Below, in pieces: positions 1 to 6,685 of a stretch of DNA of 12,930 bases. Under the pieces are notes generated by a model. The model made no database searches and was not told the DNA's origin. It was given only the letters and a program-made list of their open reading frames with translations. The DNA is from Eubacterium sp. UBA3782. GTDB taxonomy: Bacteria; Bacillota; Clostridia; Lachnospirales; Lachnospiraceae. A program made the position numbers and the translations under genes. Numbering within the stretch: the stretch's first letter is position 1; every line of letters starts with the position of its first letter. The stretch is from assembly GCA_002368795.1 (NCBI GenBank), contig DFFG01000069.1, positions 1 to 12,930 of the forward strand, given 5' to 3'.

Positions 1-209
1 AGATGCCCACCTCCGTCGGCGAAGTTGAGGAGCTGGTAAAAGAGAAATACGCGGCAGCGAAAGAAAAGATGCCCTCTTCCGTCGGTGAAGTCGAGGAACT
101 GGTAAAGGGAACATATGCAGCGGCAAAAGAAAAAATACCCACCGCAGCCGAGGTAAAAGAAAAGCTGGAAGAGGTCCGGGAAAAGATCCAGGACTATAAA
201 GGCGAATAA
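1..209 (+). CDS. C-terminal end of a helical tandem-repeat protein (5' partial)
   Basis: The frame is open from the left edge (codons in phase with base 3) to the TAA at 207-209, so the true start is probably outside the window. The Met at base 3 is more likely the first residue of an internal repeat than a start, and no ribosome binding site can be seen. The visible 68 residues are two near-identical 22-residue units (bases 3-68 and 69-134), each starting MP(T/S)SVGEVEELVK and ending YAAAKEK, then a shorter diverged unit starting IPTAAEVKEKLEE and a tail ending DYKGE. Each unit has a proline, then a charged amphipathic helix, as in apolipoprotein-like or LEA-like helical repeats. No Cys, Trp, membrane segment or catalytic motif is visible. 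The function is unknown. The gene is convergent with the MATE gene, with the palindromic element at 232-407 in between. Confidence 0.6.
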   Translation, partial: MPTSVGEVEELVKEKYAAAKEKMPSSVGEVEELVKGTYAAAKEKIPTAAEVKEKLEEVREKIQDYKGE

Positions 210-231
210 ACAGAACAGAGAAAATACATAG

Positions 232-407
232 AAAGGGGCTGTCGCCCTAAGCAATCGATTCATAAATATTCTTACGGGAAGCGCTTGCGCTGGTCCAAAG
301 TGCAATGGCACTAAGTCGGAATCAGAAGATTCCTCCAAGTGCCAGCACTGCGGATGTTCCCTTCAGAATATTTATGTACGCTATTTGCTTAGGGCGACAG
401 CCCCTTT
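232..407. repeat. Two-tier palindromic MITE-like element, possibly also a bidirectional terminator
   Basis: A 23-bp perfect inverted repeat (232-254 with 385-407; arm begins AAAGGGGCTGTCGCCC) bounds the element. Inside it is a second perfect 12-bp inverted repeat (261-272 with 365-376, CATAAATATTCT). The centre holds four small hairpins: 280-291 (AGCG/CGCT), 299-312 (AGTGC/GCACT), 318-333 (GGAATC/GATTCC) and 338-349 (AGTGC/GCACT). The right arm runs into TTTTT, so the + transcript of the upstream gene could end here, and the minus strand ends in CCCCTTTC after the MATE gene. The GGGGCTGTC-type ends and small size suggest a non-autonomous transposable element. No clear target-site duplication was found, and the IS family is not identified. 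A structured RNA is an alternative reading. Confidence 0.65.
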
Positions 408-426
408 TTCACGTTTTATGATCAGC

Positions 427-1815
427 TTATTTATTATATGCCCCGAGGGCTCTCTTTTTCCAGCGGCCGCTCCGGTAGGCGATAAAGGTGGTCACGGCTC
501 CGATCAGCCAGGAGATCAGCAGGGAGATAAAGATGGTGGAGCTGATGCCGATGGGATGCTCCGGTGAGCGGGTCATGTAGGCCATGAGATAAGCCAGGGG
601 AACACGGACAGCAACGGTGGTGAACATGGAGATCCACATGGGAGTCATCGTATCACCGGCGCCTCGCATGACACCCGACAGACATTGCGTGATTTCCATT
701 GCGATGTAGCCGACAGCCAGGATCCGAAGAAGGCTGTTGCTGAGGGTGATCAGTTCCTCTGTCTTGGTGAAGATCGCCATCAGGTATTTGCCGAAGATCA
801 GGATCAGGATCGTAAGGACCGCGGAGGTTGCCACGGCGATCGTGGTTCCCTCTCTTGCGCCCTGCTCTACACGGTCGAGCTTGCGTGCGCCAATGTTCTG
901 GCCGGCGTAGGTGGTCATGGCACTTCCGAAGGAGAAAGCAGGCATCATGACAAATCCGTCGATTCGCATGACGATGACGTTTGCGGCGATGAACATTTCA
1001 CCAAACTGGTTGGTCAGGTTCTGGACGATGACCATGGAGAGGGACATGATGACCTGGGTGAGGCCGCTGGGCACGCCCAGATGGATCAGCTCGCGAATGT
1101 AGCGGCCGTCCGGCTTCAGATAGTGCAGGTTCAGGTCAAACAGGTGTGTCATCTTTGTCAGCCGCCGCAGGGACAGGAAGGCGGAGAACCACTGGGACAT
1201 AATCGTGGCGTAGGCAACGCCTGGCACACCCAGGCCGAATTGGGCGACAAAGACATAGTCGAGAATAATATTCAGGAAGGTTGCGATCAGCAGGTAGGTC
1301 AGGGCAGGGATCGCGTCTCCCAGACCACGAAGAATACCGCCGATGATGTTGTACATGGCTCCGCCAAGGATGCCGAACAGTAGGATATTCAGATAGGTAT
1401 GGCACCATCCGATGATGGATTCCGGTGTGTTCAGAAGCCGCAGAAGCGGAAGTGCCAGTAAGGGCGTCAGCGCCATGATGATCGCGCTGGCAGCAATGGT
1501 CATCAGGATACTGGTACCGACGGCCTTGGACAGCTCCTCTCTCTGGCGGGCGCCATAGTACTGCGAGGTCATGACGGTGGCACCGACGGAAACACCGATG
1601 ATCAGGACGAGCAGGAGGTTCAGGATAGGACCTGCGCTTCCGACGGCAGCGAGGGCATTATCTCCGACAAACCTTCCTACAATGATGCTGTCGACAGTCG
1701 TATAAAACTGCTGTGCGACGTTGCCAAGAAGCATGGGGATCATGAAGGCGACGATCTTGGATGCCGGCCGGCCTTCGGTCATATCAATGTTTTCTGCTGT
1801 CAGATTTAATGCCAT
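427..1815 (-). CDS. MATE family multidrug/cation efflux transporter
   Basis: The 462-residue protein has the length and layout of MATE exporters: about twelve hydrophobic segments in two six-helix halves, acting in the cytoplasmic membrane and driven by Na+ or H+. The N-terminal half shows the family-type stretch DSIIVGRFVGDNALAAVG (about 42-59). The two halves carry matching loop motifs, RGLGDAIP (163-170) and RGAGDTMTP (384-392), which reflects the internal pseudo-symmetry. The start at 1815 is supported by AGGAGA six bases upstream on the minus strand. The substrate cannot be predicted; drugs, dyes and metabolites are typical for the family. The gene is monocistronic: it is divergent from the pseudouridine synthase gene and convergent with the repeat-protein gene, from which the palindromic element separates it. 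It is a different MATE lineage from the one at 5040-6452, with little shared sequence outside family motifs. Confidence 0.93.
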   Translation of the reverse strand: MALNLTAENIDMTEGRPASKIVAFMIPMLLGNVAQQFYTTVDSIIVGRFVGDNALAAVGSAGPILNLLLVLIIGVSVGATVMTSQYYGARQREELSKAVGTSILMTIAASAIIMALTPLLALPLLRLLNTPESIIGWCHTYLNILLFGILGGAMYNIIGGILRGLGDAIPALTYLLIATFLNIILDYVFVAQFGLGVPGVAYATIMSQWFSAFLSLRRLTKMTHLFDLNLHYLKPDGRYIRELIHLGVPSGLTQVIMSLSMVIVQNLTNQFGEMFIAANVIVMRIDGFVMMPAFSFGSAMTTYAGQNIGARKLDRVEQGAREGTTIAVATSAVLTILILIFGKYLMAIFTKTEELITLSNSLLRILAVGYIAMEITQCLSGVMRGAGDTMTPMWISMFTTVAVRVPLAYLMAYMTRSPEHPIGISSTIFISLLISWLIGAVTTFIAYRSGRWKKRALGAYNK

Positions 1816-1853
1816 AATAGTTCTCCTGAGACGAAAGGTTTAATACAGGGACT

Positions 1854-1882
1854 ATTATATTCGATAGCATGCTGTTTTTCTA
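1854..1882 (-). promoter_or_regulatory. Candidate promoter of the first MATE gene
   Basis: On the minus strand a perfect TATAAT lies at 1854-1859, about 40 bases upstream of the MATE start codon. The -35 box at 17-bp spacing is weak (TAGAAA, 1877-1882); TTGGTA at 1881-1886 is better but 21 bp away. It is the best -10 in the gap before this gene. Confidence 0.4.
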
Positions 1883-2172
1883 CCAAAAGATGAAAGAAAA
1901 CAGCGAAATATGCAGAACGCATGGAAGGCGCAGCTTTTTGCTGCAGATAAGACATGGAACTTTAGCCGGGGATATGCAATAATGACAAAGAGAGAGCTTG
2001 CCGCAGAAAGCTGCCGGCAGCATTGCACATATAATCAGAAAGCAGAACTGCCAAACAAAAAGAAGCAGAATGTGCCGCAGCAGAGTACCCGGCCGCAGAG
2101 AGCAAGCAGCAAAGCGCACAGCATATACGCCGCGGCAAAAACACAGAGCAGGAGGGGTCAGTTTTCACAGCG
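1883..2172. other. Gene-free stretch between divergent MATE and rsuA
   Basis: No coding frame here has a ribosome binding site or recognisable protein. The overlapping short frames on both strands are low-complexity Ala/Gln/Lys or Cys/Leu/Ser translations. Visible signals are a GCAGC-TTTTT-GCTGC hairpin (1929-1943), a 12-bp palindrome GCTGCCGGCAGC (2010-2021) and a TATAAT on the + strand (2030-2035) without a good -35, which could serve rsuA. An AGGAGGGG near 2151-2158 precedes the rsuA start at longer than usual spacing. Confidence 0.5.
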
Positions 2173-2880
2173 ATGAGACTGGACAAATACCTGGCCGACA
2201 TGAATGCCGGCACCAGAAAGGAACTGAAAAACGGGATACGTAAAGGGCTGGCCGTCGTGGACGGCACAGTGATCCGGGATCCGGGCTATGCTCTTTCCGG
2301 GACAGAGAAGGTGACCTACGGCGGCAGGGAGATCGCTTACGCGGCGTATGAGTACTATCTCATGAACAAGCCGGCAGGCGTGATCAGCGCGACGGAGGAC
2401 AGCCGGCAGAAAACGGTGCTGGACCTTCTGGGGGAACAGCGGCGGAAGGATCTGTTCCCGGTGGGACGGCTGGACAAGGATACGGTCGGTCTGCTATTGA
2501 TCACCAATGACGGAGCCCTGAGCCATCGGCTGCTGGCACCAAAAAAGCATGTGGACAAGATCTATTTTGCGCGGGTGACCGGCAGAGTGACCGGTGAAGC
2601 TGTAGACCGCTTCGCGGAGGGTGTGCCCATCGGCGAGGGGATCATAGCAAGGCCGGCGGGGCTTGAGATCCTGGAGGTTGGTGAGGAATTCTCCGAGGTT
2701 CGGGTGACGATCCATGAAGGCCGGTTCCATCAGGTGAAGCGGATGTTTTTGGCCATCGGCCACGAGGTCGTGTATCTGAAACGGCTGGCCATGGGACCGC
2801 TGGTCCTGGATGAAGATCTGGAGGAGGGCGCATACCGCCCGCTGACACCGGAGGAGCTGCAGCTTTTGGGCGTGGATTAG
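2173..2880 (+). CDS. rsuA: 16S rRNA pseudouridine synthase, RsuA/RluE family
   Basis: The 235-residue protein starts with an S4 RNA-binding domain (about 1-47, MRLDKYLADMNAGTRKELKN). The synthase domain follows, with the family motif GRLDKDTVGLLLITNDG (99-115), whose Asp101 is the expected catalytic nucleophile. The later motif EGRFHQVKRM (182-191) is also diagnostic of RsuA/RluB/E/F enzymes. The reaction converts a uridine to pseudouridine in ribosomal RNA; in E. coli RsuA the target is U516 of 16S rRNA, and the exact target here is inferred from similarity. The length matches RsuA (about 230). ATG 2173 is the only good start: no in-frame start lies between it and the AGGAGGGG at about 2151-2158, so the spacing is long (about 14 bases). 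The next gene, an acetyltransferase, follows after 181 bases with repeats in the gap, so co-transcription is uncertain. Confidence 0.88.
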   Translation: MRLDKYLADMNAGTRKELKNGIRKGLAVVDGTVIRDPGYALSGTEKVTYGGREIAYAAYEYYLMNKPAGVISATEDSRQKTVLDLLGEQRRKDLFPVGRLDKDTVGLLLITNDGALSHRLLAPKKHVDKIYFARVTGRVTGEAVDRFAEGVPIGEGIIARPAGLEILEVGEEFSEVRVTIHEGRFHQVKRMFLAIGHEVVYLKRLAMGPLVLDEDLEEGAYRPLTPEELQLLGVD

Positions 2881-2920
2881 GAAGAGAAGGAATGAGCACC
2901 CTGGGAACAGGCACCAGGTG

Positions 2921-2974
2921 CCGGATCTGGGGCAGCAGGTGCACAAGACCCGGAACCGGGGCAGCAGATGTACA
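2921..2974 (+). repeat. Two-copy direct repeat with 29-bp period in the rsuA-nat gap
   Basis: Two 25-bp units, 2921-2945 and 2950-2974, share the core GGGGCAGCAG and match at 21 of 25 positions. A partial third CCGGATCTG lies at 2980-2988. Just upstream is the palindrome GGCACCAGGTGCC (2910-2922). The stretch contains a 51-codon open frame (2892-3047) that I do not believe is a gene. Confidence 0.6.
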
Positions 2975-3061
2975 GGCCCCCGGATCTGTCCGGCAGGATA
3001 AAAGGATAATGAACAGGCAGCGCGCCAGGCGCATCGGAAATATATGAAGGAGAAATGAAAC

Positions 3062-3871
3062 ATGGAAGAAAAGAGAAAAATGGATCCCCGGGCATATCTG
3101 AGCAGGATGCACTGGCACGGTGATCTCCAGCCGACATTGGAGAACTTAAATGGTCTTGTCTATGCCCATCAGACGCACGTGGCGTTTGAAAACATGGATC
3201 CCTATTATTATAAAAAGCCGGTCTCGCTGGATCCGGCGGATATCTACGAAAAGATTGTCGAGCGGAAGCGGGGCGGGTACTGTTTTGAGATGAACGGCCT
3301 GTTCTGCTGGCTGCTGAATGAGCTGGGGTATCATGCCTGGACCTGCATGGTCAAGATCGTGCGGCCGGATTTTGACGGCCCTATTCCGGCCATGCACCGC
3401 GGAGTCATCGTGGAGCTGGAGCAGGATCTGTACTATTGTGACGTAGGCTATGGCGGACCGGCACCTGCAGGCGCCGTTCGGGTGGAGGACGGATTCTCCG
3501 TGGAGCATCAGGGCGAGTTCTTCCGCATGACCGCTCTCGACCGGTACTGGTGGGAGATCGAGAGAAATGACTCCTCCGGTGAGTGGGTTCCGCAGTTCCG
3601 GTTCTACACCATGCCGCAGGAGGATGTGGACTTCATGACGATGAACTACTTCTGTTCGACAGCGCCCCAGTCCATCTTTACCCAGATGCCCTTCTTCAAC
3701 ATCCGTACGAAGGGCGGGTTCAACTCTATCTTCGGCGAGGATTTCACCTATTTCCTTCAGGGAAAACGCTCGGTGCAGAAACTCGCGAACTTCCAGGATC
3801 TGCAGCAGGTAGGCAAGATCTTTTTCGGGATCGAGCTTCCGGAAAAAGACGGCGAAACGACAGTGGAATAA
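3062..3871 (+). CDS. nat: Arylamine N-acetyltransferase
   Basis: The 269-residue protein matches the NAT family in length and motifs. The catalytic triad is visible: Cys74 in RGGYCFEMN (70-78), His112 in MHRGV and Asp127 in DVGYGG. The early motif HVAFENMDP (39-47) is also typical. The enzyme transfers acetyl from acetyl-CoA to aromatic amines or hydrazines through a Cys thioester in the cytosol; the natural substrate in gut Clostridia is not established. Related amide synthases of antibiotic pathways share this fold, but no such cluster is present. The start at 3062 follows AAGGAG (about 3047-3052) with good spacing; a second in-frame Met lies at residue 7 and is less well placed. The gene stands alone, 181 bases after rsuA and 116 bases before the next gene. 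Confidence 0.92.
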   Translation: MEEKRKMDPRAYLSRMHWHGDLQPTLENLNGLVYAHQTHVAFENMDPYYYKKPVSLDPADIYEKIVERKRGGYCFEMNGLFCWLLNELGYHAWTCMVKIVRPDFDGPIPAMHRGVIVELEQDLYYCDVGYGGPAPAGAVRVEDGFSVEHQGEFFRMTALDRYWWEIERNDSSGEWVPQFRFYTMPQEDVDFMTMNYFCSTAPQSIFTQMPFFNIRTKGGFNSIFGEDFTYFLQGKRSVQKLANFQDLQQVGKIFFGIELPEKDGETTVE

Positions 3872-3890
3872 TAGCGATGAATGTAAGATT

Positions 3891-3915
3891 GGAGGGAGCA
3901 AAAAAAGCTTCCTCC
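3891..3915 (+). other. Hairpin downstream of nat
   Basis: GGAGGGAGC (3891-3899) pairs with GCTTCCTCC (3907-3915), nine pairs including one G-U, around an A7 loop. No T-run follows, so it is not a standard terminator. A second stem, CCGGCAC/GTGCCGG (3937-3943 with 3959-3965), follows before the next gene. They could mark the end of the nat transcript or affect RNA stability. Confidence 0.4.
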
Positions 3916-3987
3916 AGAATATTATGAGTATATCTGCCGGCACATCTGGAAAAAGACCGTGCCGGAAATATGTGACAAGAGGAATGT

Positions 3988-4635
3988 ATGGCAGGAGAAG
4001 TCAGAGTAAGAAAGATCAACCGGGAGGATATGCTGGAGCTGACCCGCAGGATGACCCCGCAGAGGACCTGTTTTACCCGGATCGGCGTCGGGTATCTGGA
4101 TGAGGACGGTATGATCGATGATACGGTAAACATCAACTTCCTGAAGATGTCCGCCGCCAACAAAAAAAAGCATCTGCAGATCGCAAAGATGATCCCGTTT
4201 TCCGAGACAAACGTCCAGCTCAAGGAATACCGGTTTCCGGAGGAGTCCATGGGCAAGGGGAGCATGTGGCAGCTGCTGAATGCCGCCCTGGAGTGCGGAC
4301 TGAAGAATGATCCGCTGATGGAGGTGCTCTACGAACAGATCGGCGAACATTTCCGCACGGATGACGACTTTGCGGTCTTTATTTTCCACGGCAGCTATGA
4401 CGTGCCGGTGAAAGCCGGCGACGGAGAACGGCTGGATGAGTCAGAAGAGGTCTACAGCTTCCTCATCGGGGCGGTCTGCCCGCTGGGGGAAGGCTATGAG
4501 CCTAAGGAGCCGGAATTTGGCTTCCTGTTTCCTGCTTTCACCCGGCGAAGCGCCAATGTCTGGTCGATCGACATCTACAACCGGGATCCGGAGCACAGGC
4601 AGACAGGCCTGATGCGTCATATCCTGGGGATATAG
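3988..4635 (+). CDS. DUF4317-like protein of unknown function
   Basis: The 215-residue soluble protein resembles DUF4317 proteins of Clostridia as I remember them. Shared-looking points are TPQRTCFTRIGVGYLDEDG (23-41), the segment SMWQLLNAALECGLKNDPLM (92-111), YDVPVKAGD (137-145), the ESEEVYSFLIGAVCPL stretch (151-166) and FGFLFPAF (177-184). No catalytic residues, signal peptide or membrane segment are visible, and no function is known to me. Many DUF4317 proteins are near 380 residues, so this is a short form, either a natural subfamily or a C-terminal truncation after HILGI. An open frame continues past the stop in another phase to 4744. The start at 3988 follows AAGAGG with close spacing, and an in-frame stop lies just upstream at 3973. 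Orientation matches nat and the CxxC gene, but the gaps (116 and 144 bases) leave an operon uncertain. Confidence 0.7.
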   Translation: MAGEVRVRKINREDMLELTRRMTPQRTCFTRIGVGYLDEDGMIDDTVNINFLKMSAANKKKHLQIAKMIPFSETNVQLKEYRFPEESMGKGSMWQLLNAALECGLKNDPLMEVLYEQIGEHFRTDDDFAVFIFHGSYDVPVKAGDGERLDESEEVYSFLIGAVCPLGEGYEPKEPEFGFLFPAFTRRSANVWSIDIYNRDPEHRQTGLMRHILGI

Positions 4636-4779
4636 AGAAAGAGAAGACCGATTCGTTAAGCCCGAGGAGATTGAGAAAAAGACAGATTTACCAGAGGCTG
4701 GACATATAGAGAAAGAAGGAACCTGTACGGCATCCCCCTTCTGACAGCAGGGAAATAAGAATCCCGGAAAGGAGCATCC

Positions 4780-5010
4780 ATGTTTCGGTTTCCATTTGGA
4801 AAAAAGAAAGAAGAAAAGGCGGAGATCGTATACGATCCCGCCCTATATGAGCCGGTGCTCCGCTGCAGCATCTGCAATGGCGAGCAGGTCGCCGGATTTC
4901 GAAACCGGGAGACAAAGCAGTTCACCGAGATCTGCCTGATCCACAACGAGGCAGAGCTGGAAAACTTCCTGCACAGGTACGGGCTCTCCGAGATCCGGAA
5001 GGAGTATTGA
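4780..5010 (+). CDS. Small conserved CxxC protein of unknown function
   Basis: The 76-residue protein has a basic N-terminus (FGKKKEEK), a central CSIC motif (Cys29-Cys32, in PVLRCSICNGEQVAGF, 25-40) and a C-terminal charged helix ending RYGLSEIRKEY. I recall similar short proteins in Lachnospiraceae, sometimes labelled aspartate dehydrogenase, a label the sequence does not support: there is no nucleotide-binding fold and the protein is far too short. The CxxC pair plus Cys52 could bind metal or be redox active, but this is inference. The start is well supported by AAAGGAG five bases before the ATG. The gene is convergent with the second MATE gene, with only 29 bases between the two stop codons, and a hairpin covers both ends. 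Confidence 0.75.
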   Translation: MFRFPFGKKKEEKAEIVYDPALYEPVLRCSICNGEQVAGFRNRETKQFTEICLIHNEAELENFLHRYGLSEIRKEY

Positions 5011-5042
5011 GCGGCAGCCTCTTCAAACCAGCTGTCTGCTCA
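5008..5042. terminator. Hairpin across two convergent stop codons
   Basis: TGAGCGGCAGC (5008-5018) pairs with GCTGTCTGCTCA (5031-5042) with a one-base bulge and one G-U pair. It includes the stop codons of both the CxxC gene and the MATE gene. No T-run follows on either strand, so it would be a weak or factor-dependent bidirectional terminator, or simply a compact 3' end. Confidence 0.4.
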
Positions 5043-6452
5043 GGCCTCCCGGTACTGGGTAATATCGTTGATCCAGATGCCTTTGTGTACCAGGATAAAG
5101 CCGATTCCGCATTTGATCAGTTCCACCGCCTGGATGCAGGCGAACAGCGGAAGGATCGGGAGCTGTGTGCGGGTGGCAAGCAGGTAGGCCAGGGGGATCT
5201 GGACGGCCCAGGCAAAGAAGGAGTCAAACAGGAAGGTGATCAGGGTCTTTCCGCCGCTGCGCACAGTGAAATAGCAGGCGTTCTCATAGGCATACATCGG
5301 CATGAAGAGTGCGCTGATCCGGATCAGGTTTGCGGCAAGGCCGCGGATCTCTGGCGAGGTGTTGTAGATCCGTGGAAACAGGCCGGAGATGAGAAGCATC
5401 ACAAGGCCGGTGAACATGCAGACCACGACAGAGAAGAGGGTCAGGCGGGATGCCGTCCTGCGCACGGTAGACATGCGGCCGCTGCCAAGCTCCTGGCCGA
5501 CGATGATGCCGATGGCCACGCCCATGGCGATGAACGTGACGTTGAAGATATTGGTGATTGTCTGGGAGATGTTAAAGGCGGCAACAACCGACAGGCCGCG
5601 GAGAGAATAATTCTGGACCAGGGCAGCCTGGCCTCCGGACCAGAGGGCTTCGTTGAACAGCAGCGGAAGTCCTTTTTTTATACAGTTTACCGCAAGGCTT
5701 CCAGGCACTGCCAGGCTTCGGTAGGCGCCGCGAATAAACGGGAAGCGCTCTGCGTGGGTATGGGTGTAGATGACGATGAAGGCAAGCTCCACGACACGGG
5801 AGATGTTTGTGGCGATGGCTGCACCGACGACGCCCAGAGCCGGGGCACCGAACTTTCCGAAGATCAGGATGTAGTTGCCCGCCAGGTTGACCAGGACCGC
5901 GACCACGCTGGCCCGCATGGGGATGACGGTCTCGCCGCAGGATTTCAGGGTGGTGGCATAGACCTGGGTCAGGGCAAAGGGAATGACGCCCAAAAGGATC
6001 ACATCCAGGTAATCCCGGGCAAAACCCATCGTTGCCTGCACGCTGCCGACACCGCCGTCCTCATGAAGATACAGAGAGATCAGCTGCGTACCGAAGCCCT
6101 TGAATACAAGCATTCCAACGGCAGTGACCAGGAGCGCGGCATACAGCTGCAGACGGAAGGTGTAGCGGATCCCTTTGTGGTCGCCCTTGCCGTAAAACTG
6201 CGCGGTAAAAATGCCGACACCGGACAGGCCGCCCAGAAGGCACAGGTTTACGATCAGCATCAGCTGGTTGACCACGGCGACGCCGCTCATGGGATCTGTG
6301 CCCACAGAGCCCACCATCACGTTGTCCAGCATATTGACAAAGCTGGTGACGCCGTTCTGTATCATGATCGGGATGGCGATCACCATCGCGTGTTTGTAGA
6401 ATCGTTTTCTTTCTTCAGTCCAGAAGGTCATGGGTGTTACTTCTTCCTTCAT
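5040..6452 (-). CDS. MATE family efflux transporter (second copy)
   Basis: The 470-residue protein has about twelve membrane segments and MATE-type sequence near the N-terminus (FVNMLDNVMVGSVGTDPMSG, about 38-57; QLMLIVNLCLLGGLSGVGIF, 63-82). The loop motif is TLKSCGETVIPMRA (168-181), with a matching TVRSGGKTLI in the second half. It is a cytoplasmic-membrane exporter driven by an ion gradient; the substrate is unknown. The start is open to doubt. ATG 6452 has no ribosome binding site. Met8 (ATG at 6429-6431, MTFWTEERKRF) has AAGGAAGAAG upstream, though with long spacing, and may be the real start, giving 463 residues. Upstream is the unusual 56-bp hairpin repeat, probably in the 5' leader. 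It is not a recent duplicate of the MATE at 427-1815. Confidence 0.92.
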   Translation of the reverse strand: MKEEVTPMTFWTEERKRFYKHAMVIAIPIMIQNGVTSFVNMLDNVMVGSVGTDPMSGVAVVNQLMLIVNLCLLGGLSGVGIFTAQFYGKGDHKGIRYTFRLQLYAALLVTAVGMLVFKGFGTQLISLYLHEDGGVGSVQATMGFARDYLDVILLGVIPFALTQVYATTLKSCGETVIPMRASVVAVLVNLAGNYILIFGKFGAPALGVVGAAIATNISRVVELAFIVIYTHTHAERFPFIRGAYRSLAVPGSLAVNCIKKGLPLLFNEALWSGGQAALVQNYSLRGLSVVAAFNISQTITNIFNVTFIAMGVAIGIIVGQELGSGRMSTVRRTASRLTLFSVVVCMFTGLVMLLISGLFPRIYNTSPEIRGLAANLIRISALFMPMYAYENACYFTVRSGGKTLITFLFDSFFAWAVQIPLAYLLATRTQLPILPLFACIQAVELIKCGIGFILVHKGIWINDITQYREA

Positions 6453-6507
6453 CTATTTATGTGGTCGTAATGCGCCGACCGCGGTTTGCCAGGTGCTTTG
6501 CGTTTTT

Positions 6508-6638
6508 AGAAAAGCGGACAGCCGCCAGCGGCGGACACGATCCACACGGGGCATTGCAGTTTTGAAAAAGCGGACAGCCGCCAGCGGCGGACACGATCTG
6601 CACGGCGCATTGCGGTTTTGAAAAAGCGGACAGCCGCT
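6508..6638 (-). repeat. 56-bp tandem repeat of alternative hairpins in the probable MATE leader
   Basis: Copies lie at 6508-6563, 6564-6619 (50 of 56 identical) and a partial third from 6620 to 6638. A diverged copy may precede them, since 6492-6507 resembles the unit's end. On the minus strand each copy can form GCGG-CTGT-CCGC followed by TTTT or TTTTT, a weak intrinsic-terminator shape (stems at 6514-6525, 6570-6581, 6626-6637). In the two full copies an overlapping hairpin CCGCC-GCT-GGCGG (6522-6534, 6578-6590) shares four bases with it, so the two folds exclude each other. The rest of the 336-base gap (6453-6789) holds candidate promoters but no gene. Confidence 0.75.
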
Positions 6639-6646
6639 AAATTGCG

Positions 6647-6675
6647 ATTATACATGGCAGGATGCGGCGAAACAA
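6647..6675 (-). promoter_or_regulatory. Candidate promoter of the second MATE gene
   Basis: On the minus strand TTGTTT (6670-6675) and a perfect TATAAT (6647-6652) are separated by 17 bp. Transcription would begin near 6640 and give a leader of about 190-210 bases that contains all the tandem hairpins. The -35 matches consensus at only the first three bases. Confidence 0.45.
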
Positions 6676-6685
6676 GAGGAAACTG

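Noticed and set aside
1910..2267. Small open frames on both strands of the MATE-rsuA gap
   Set aside because: They overlap one another, lack ribosome binding sites and give low-complexity translations.
2892..3047. A possible 51-residue gene after rsuA
   Set aside because: The frame is made of the direct repeats, has poor start context and no recognisable protein; kept only as an observation.
427..6452. The two MATE genes as a duplicated resistance island with nat
   Set aside because: The two proteins differ through most of their length and the genes are in separate transcription units, so a linked function is not supported.
5007..6470. A 487-residue open frame on the + strand
   Set aside because: It is antisense to the MATE gene; composition is Asp/Gly/His/Gln-rich and has no domain or ribosome binding site.
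6508..6638. CRISPR-like array
   Set aside because: The 56-bp units are contiguous tandem copies with no unique spacers and no cas genes nearby.
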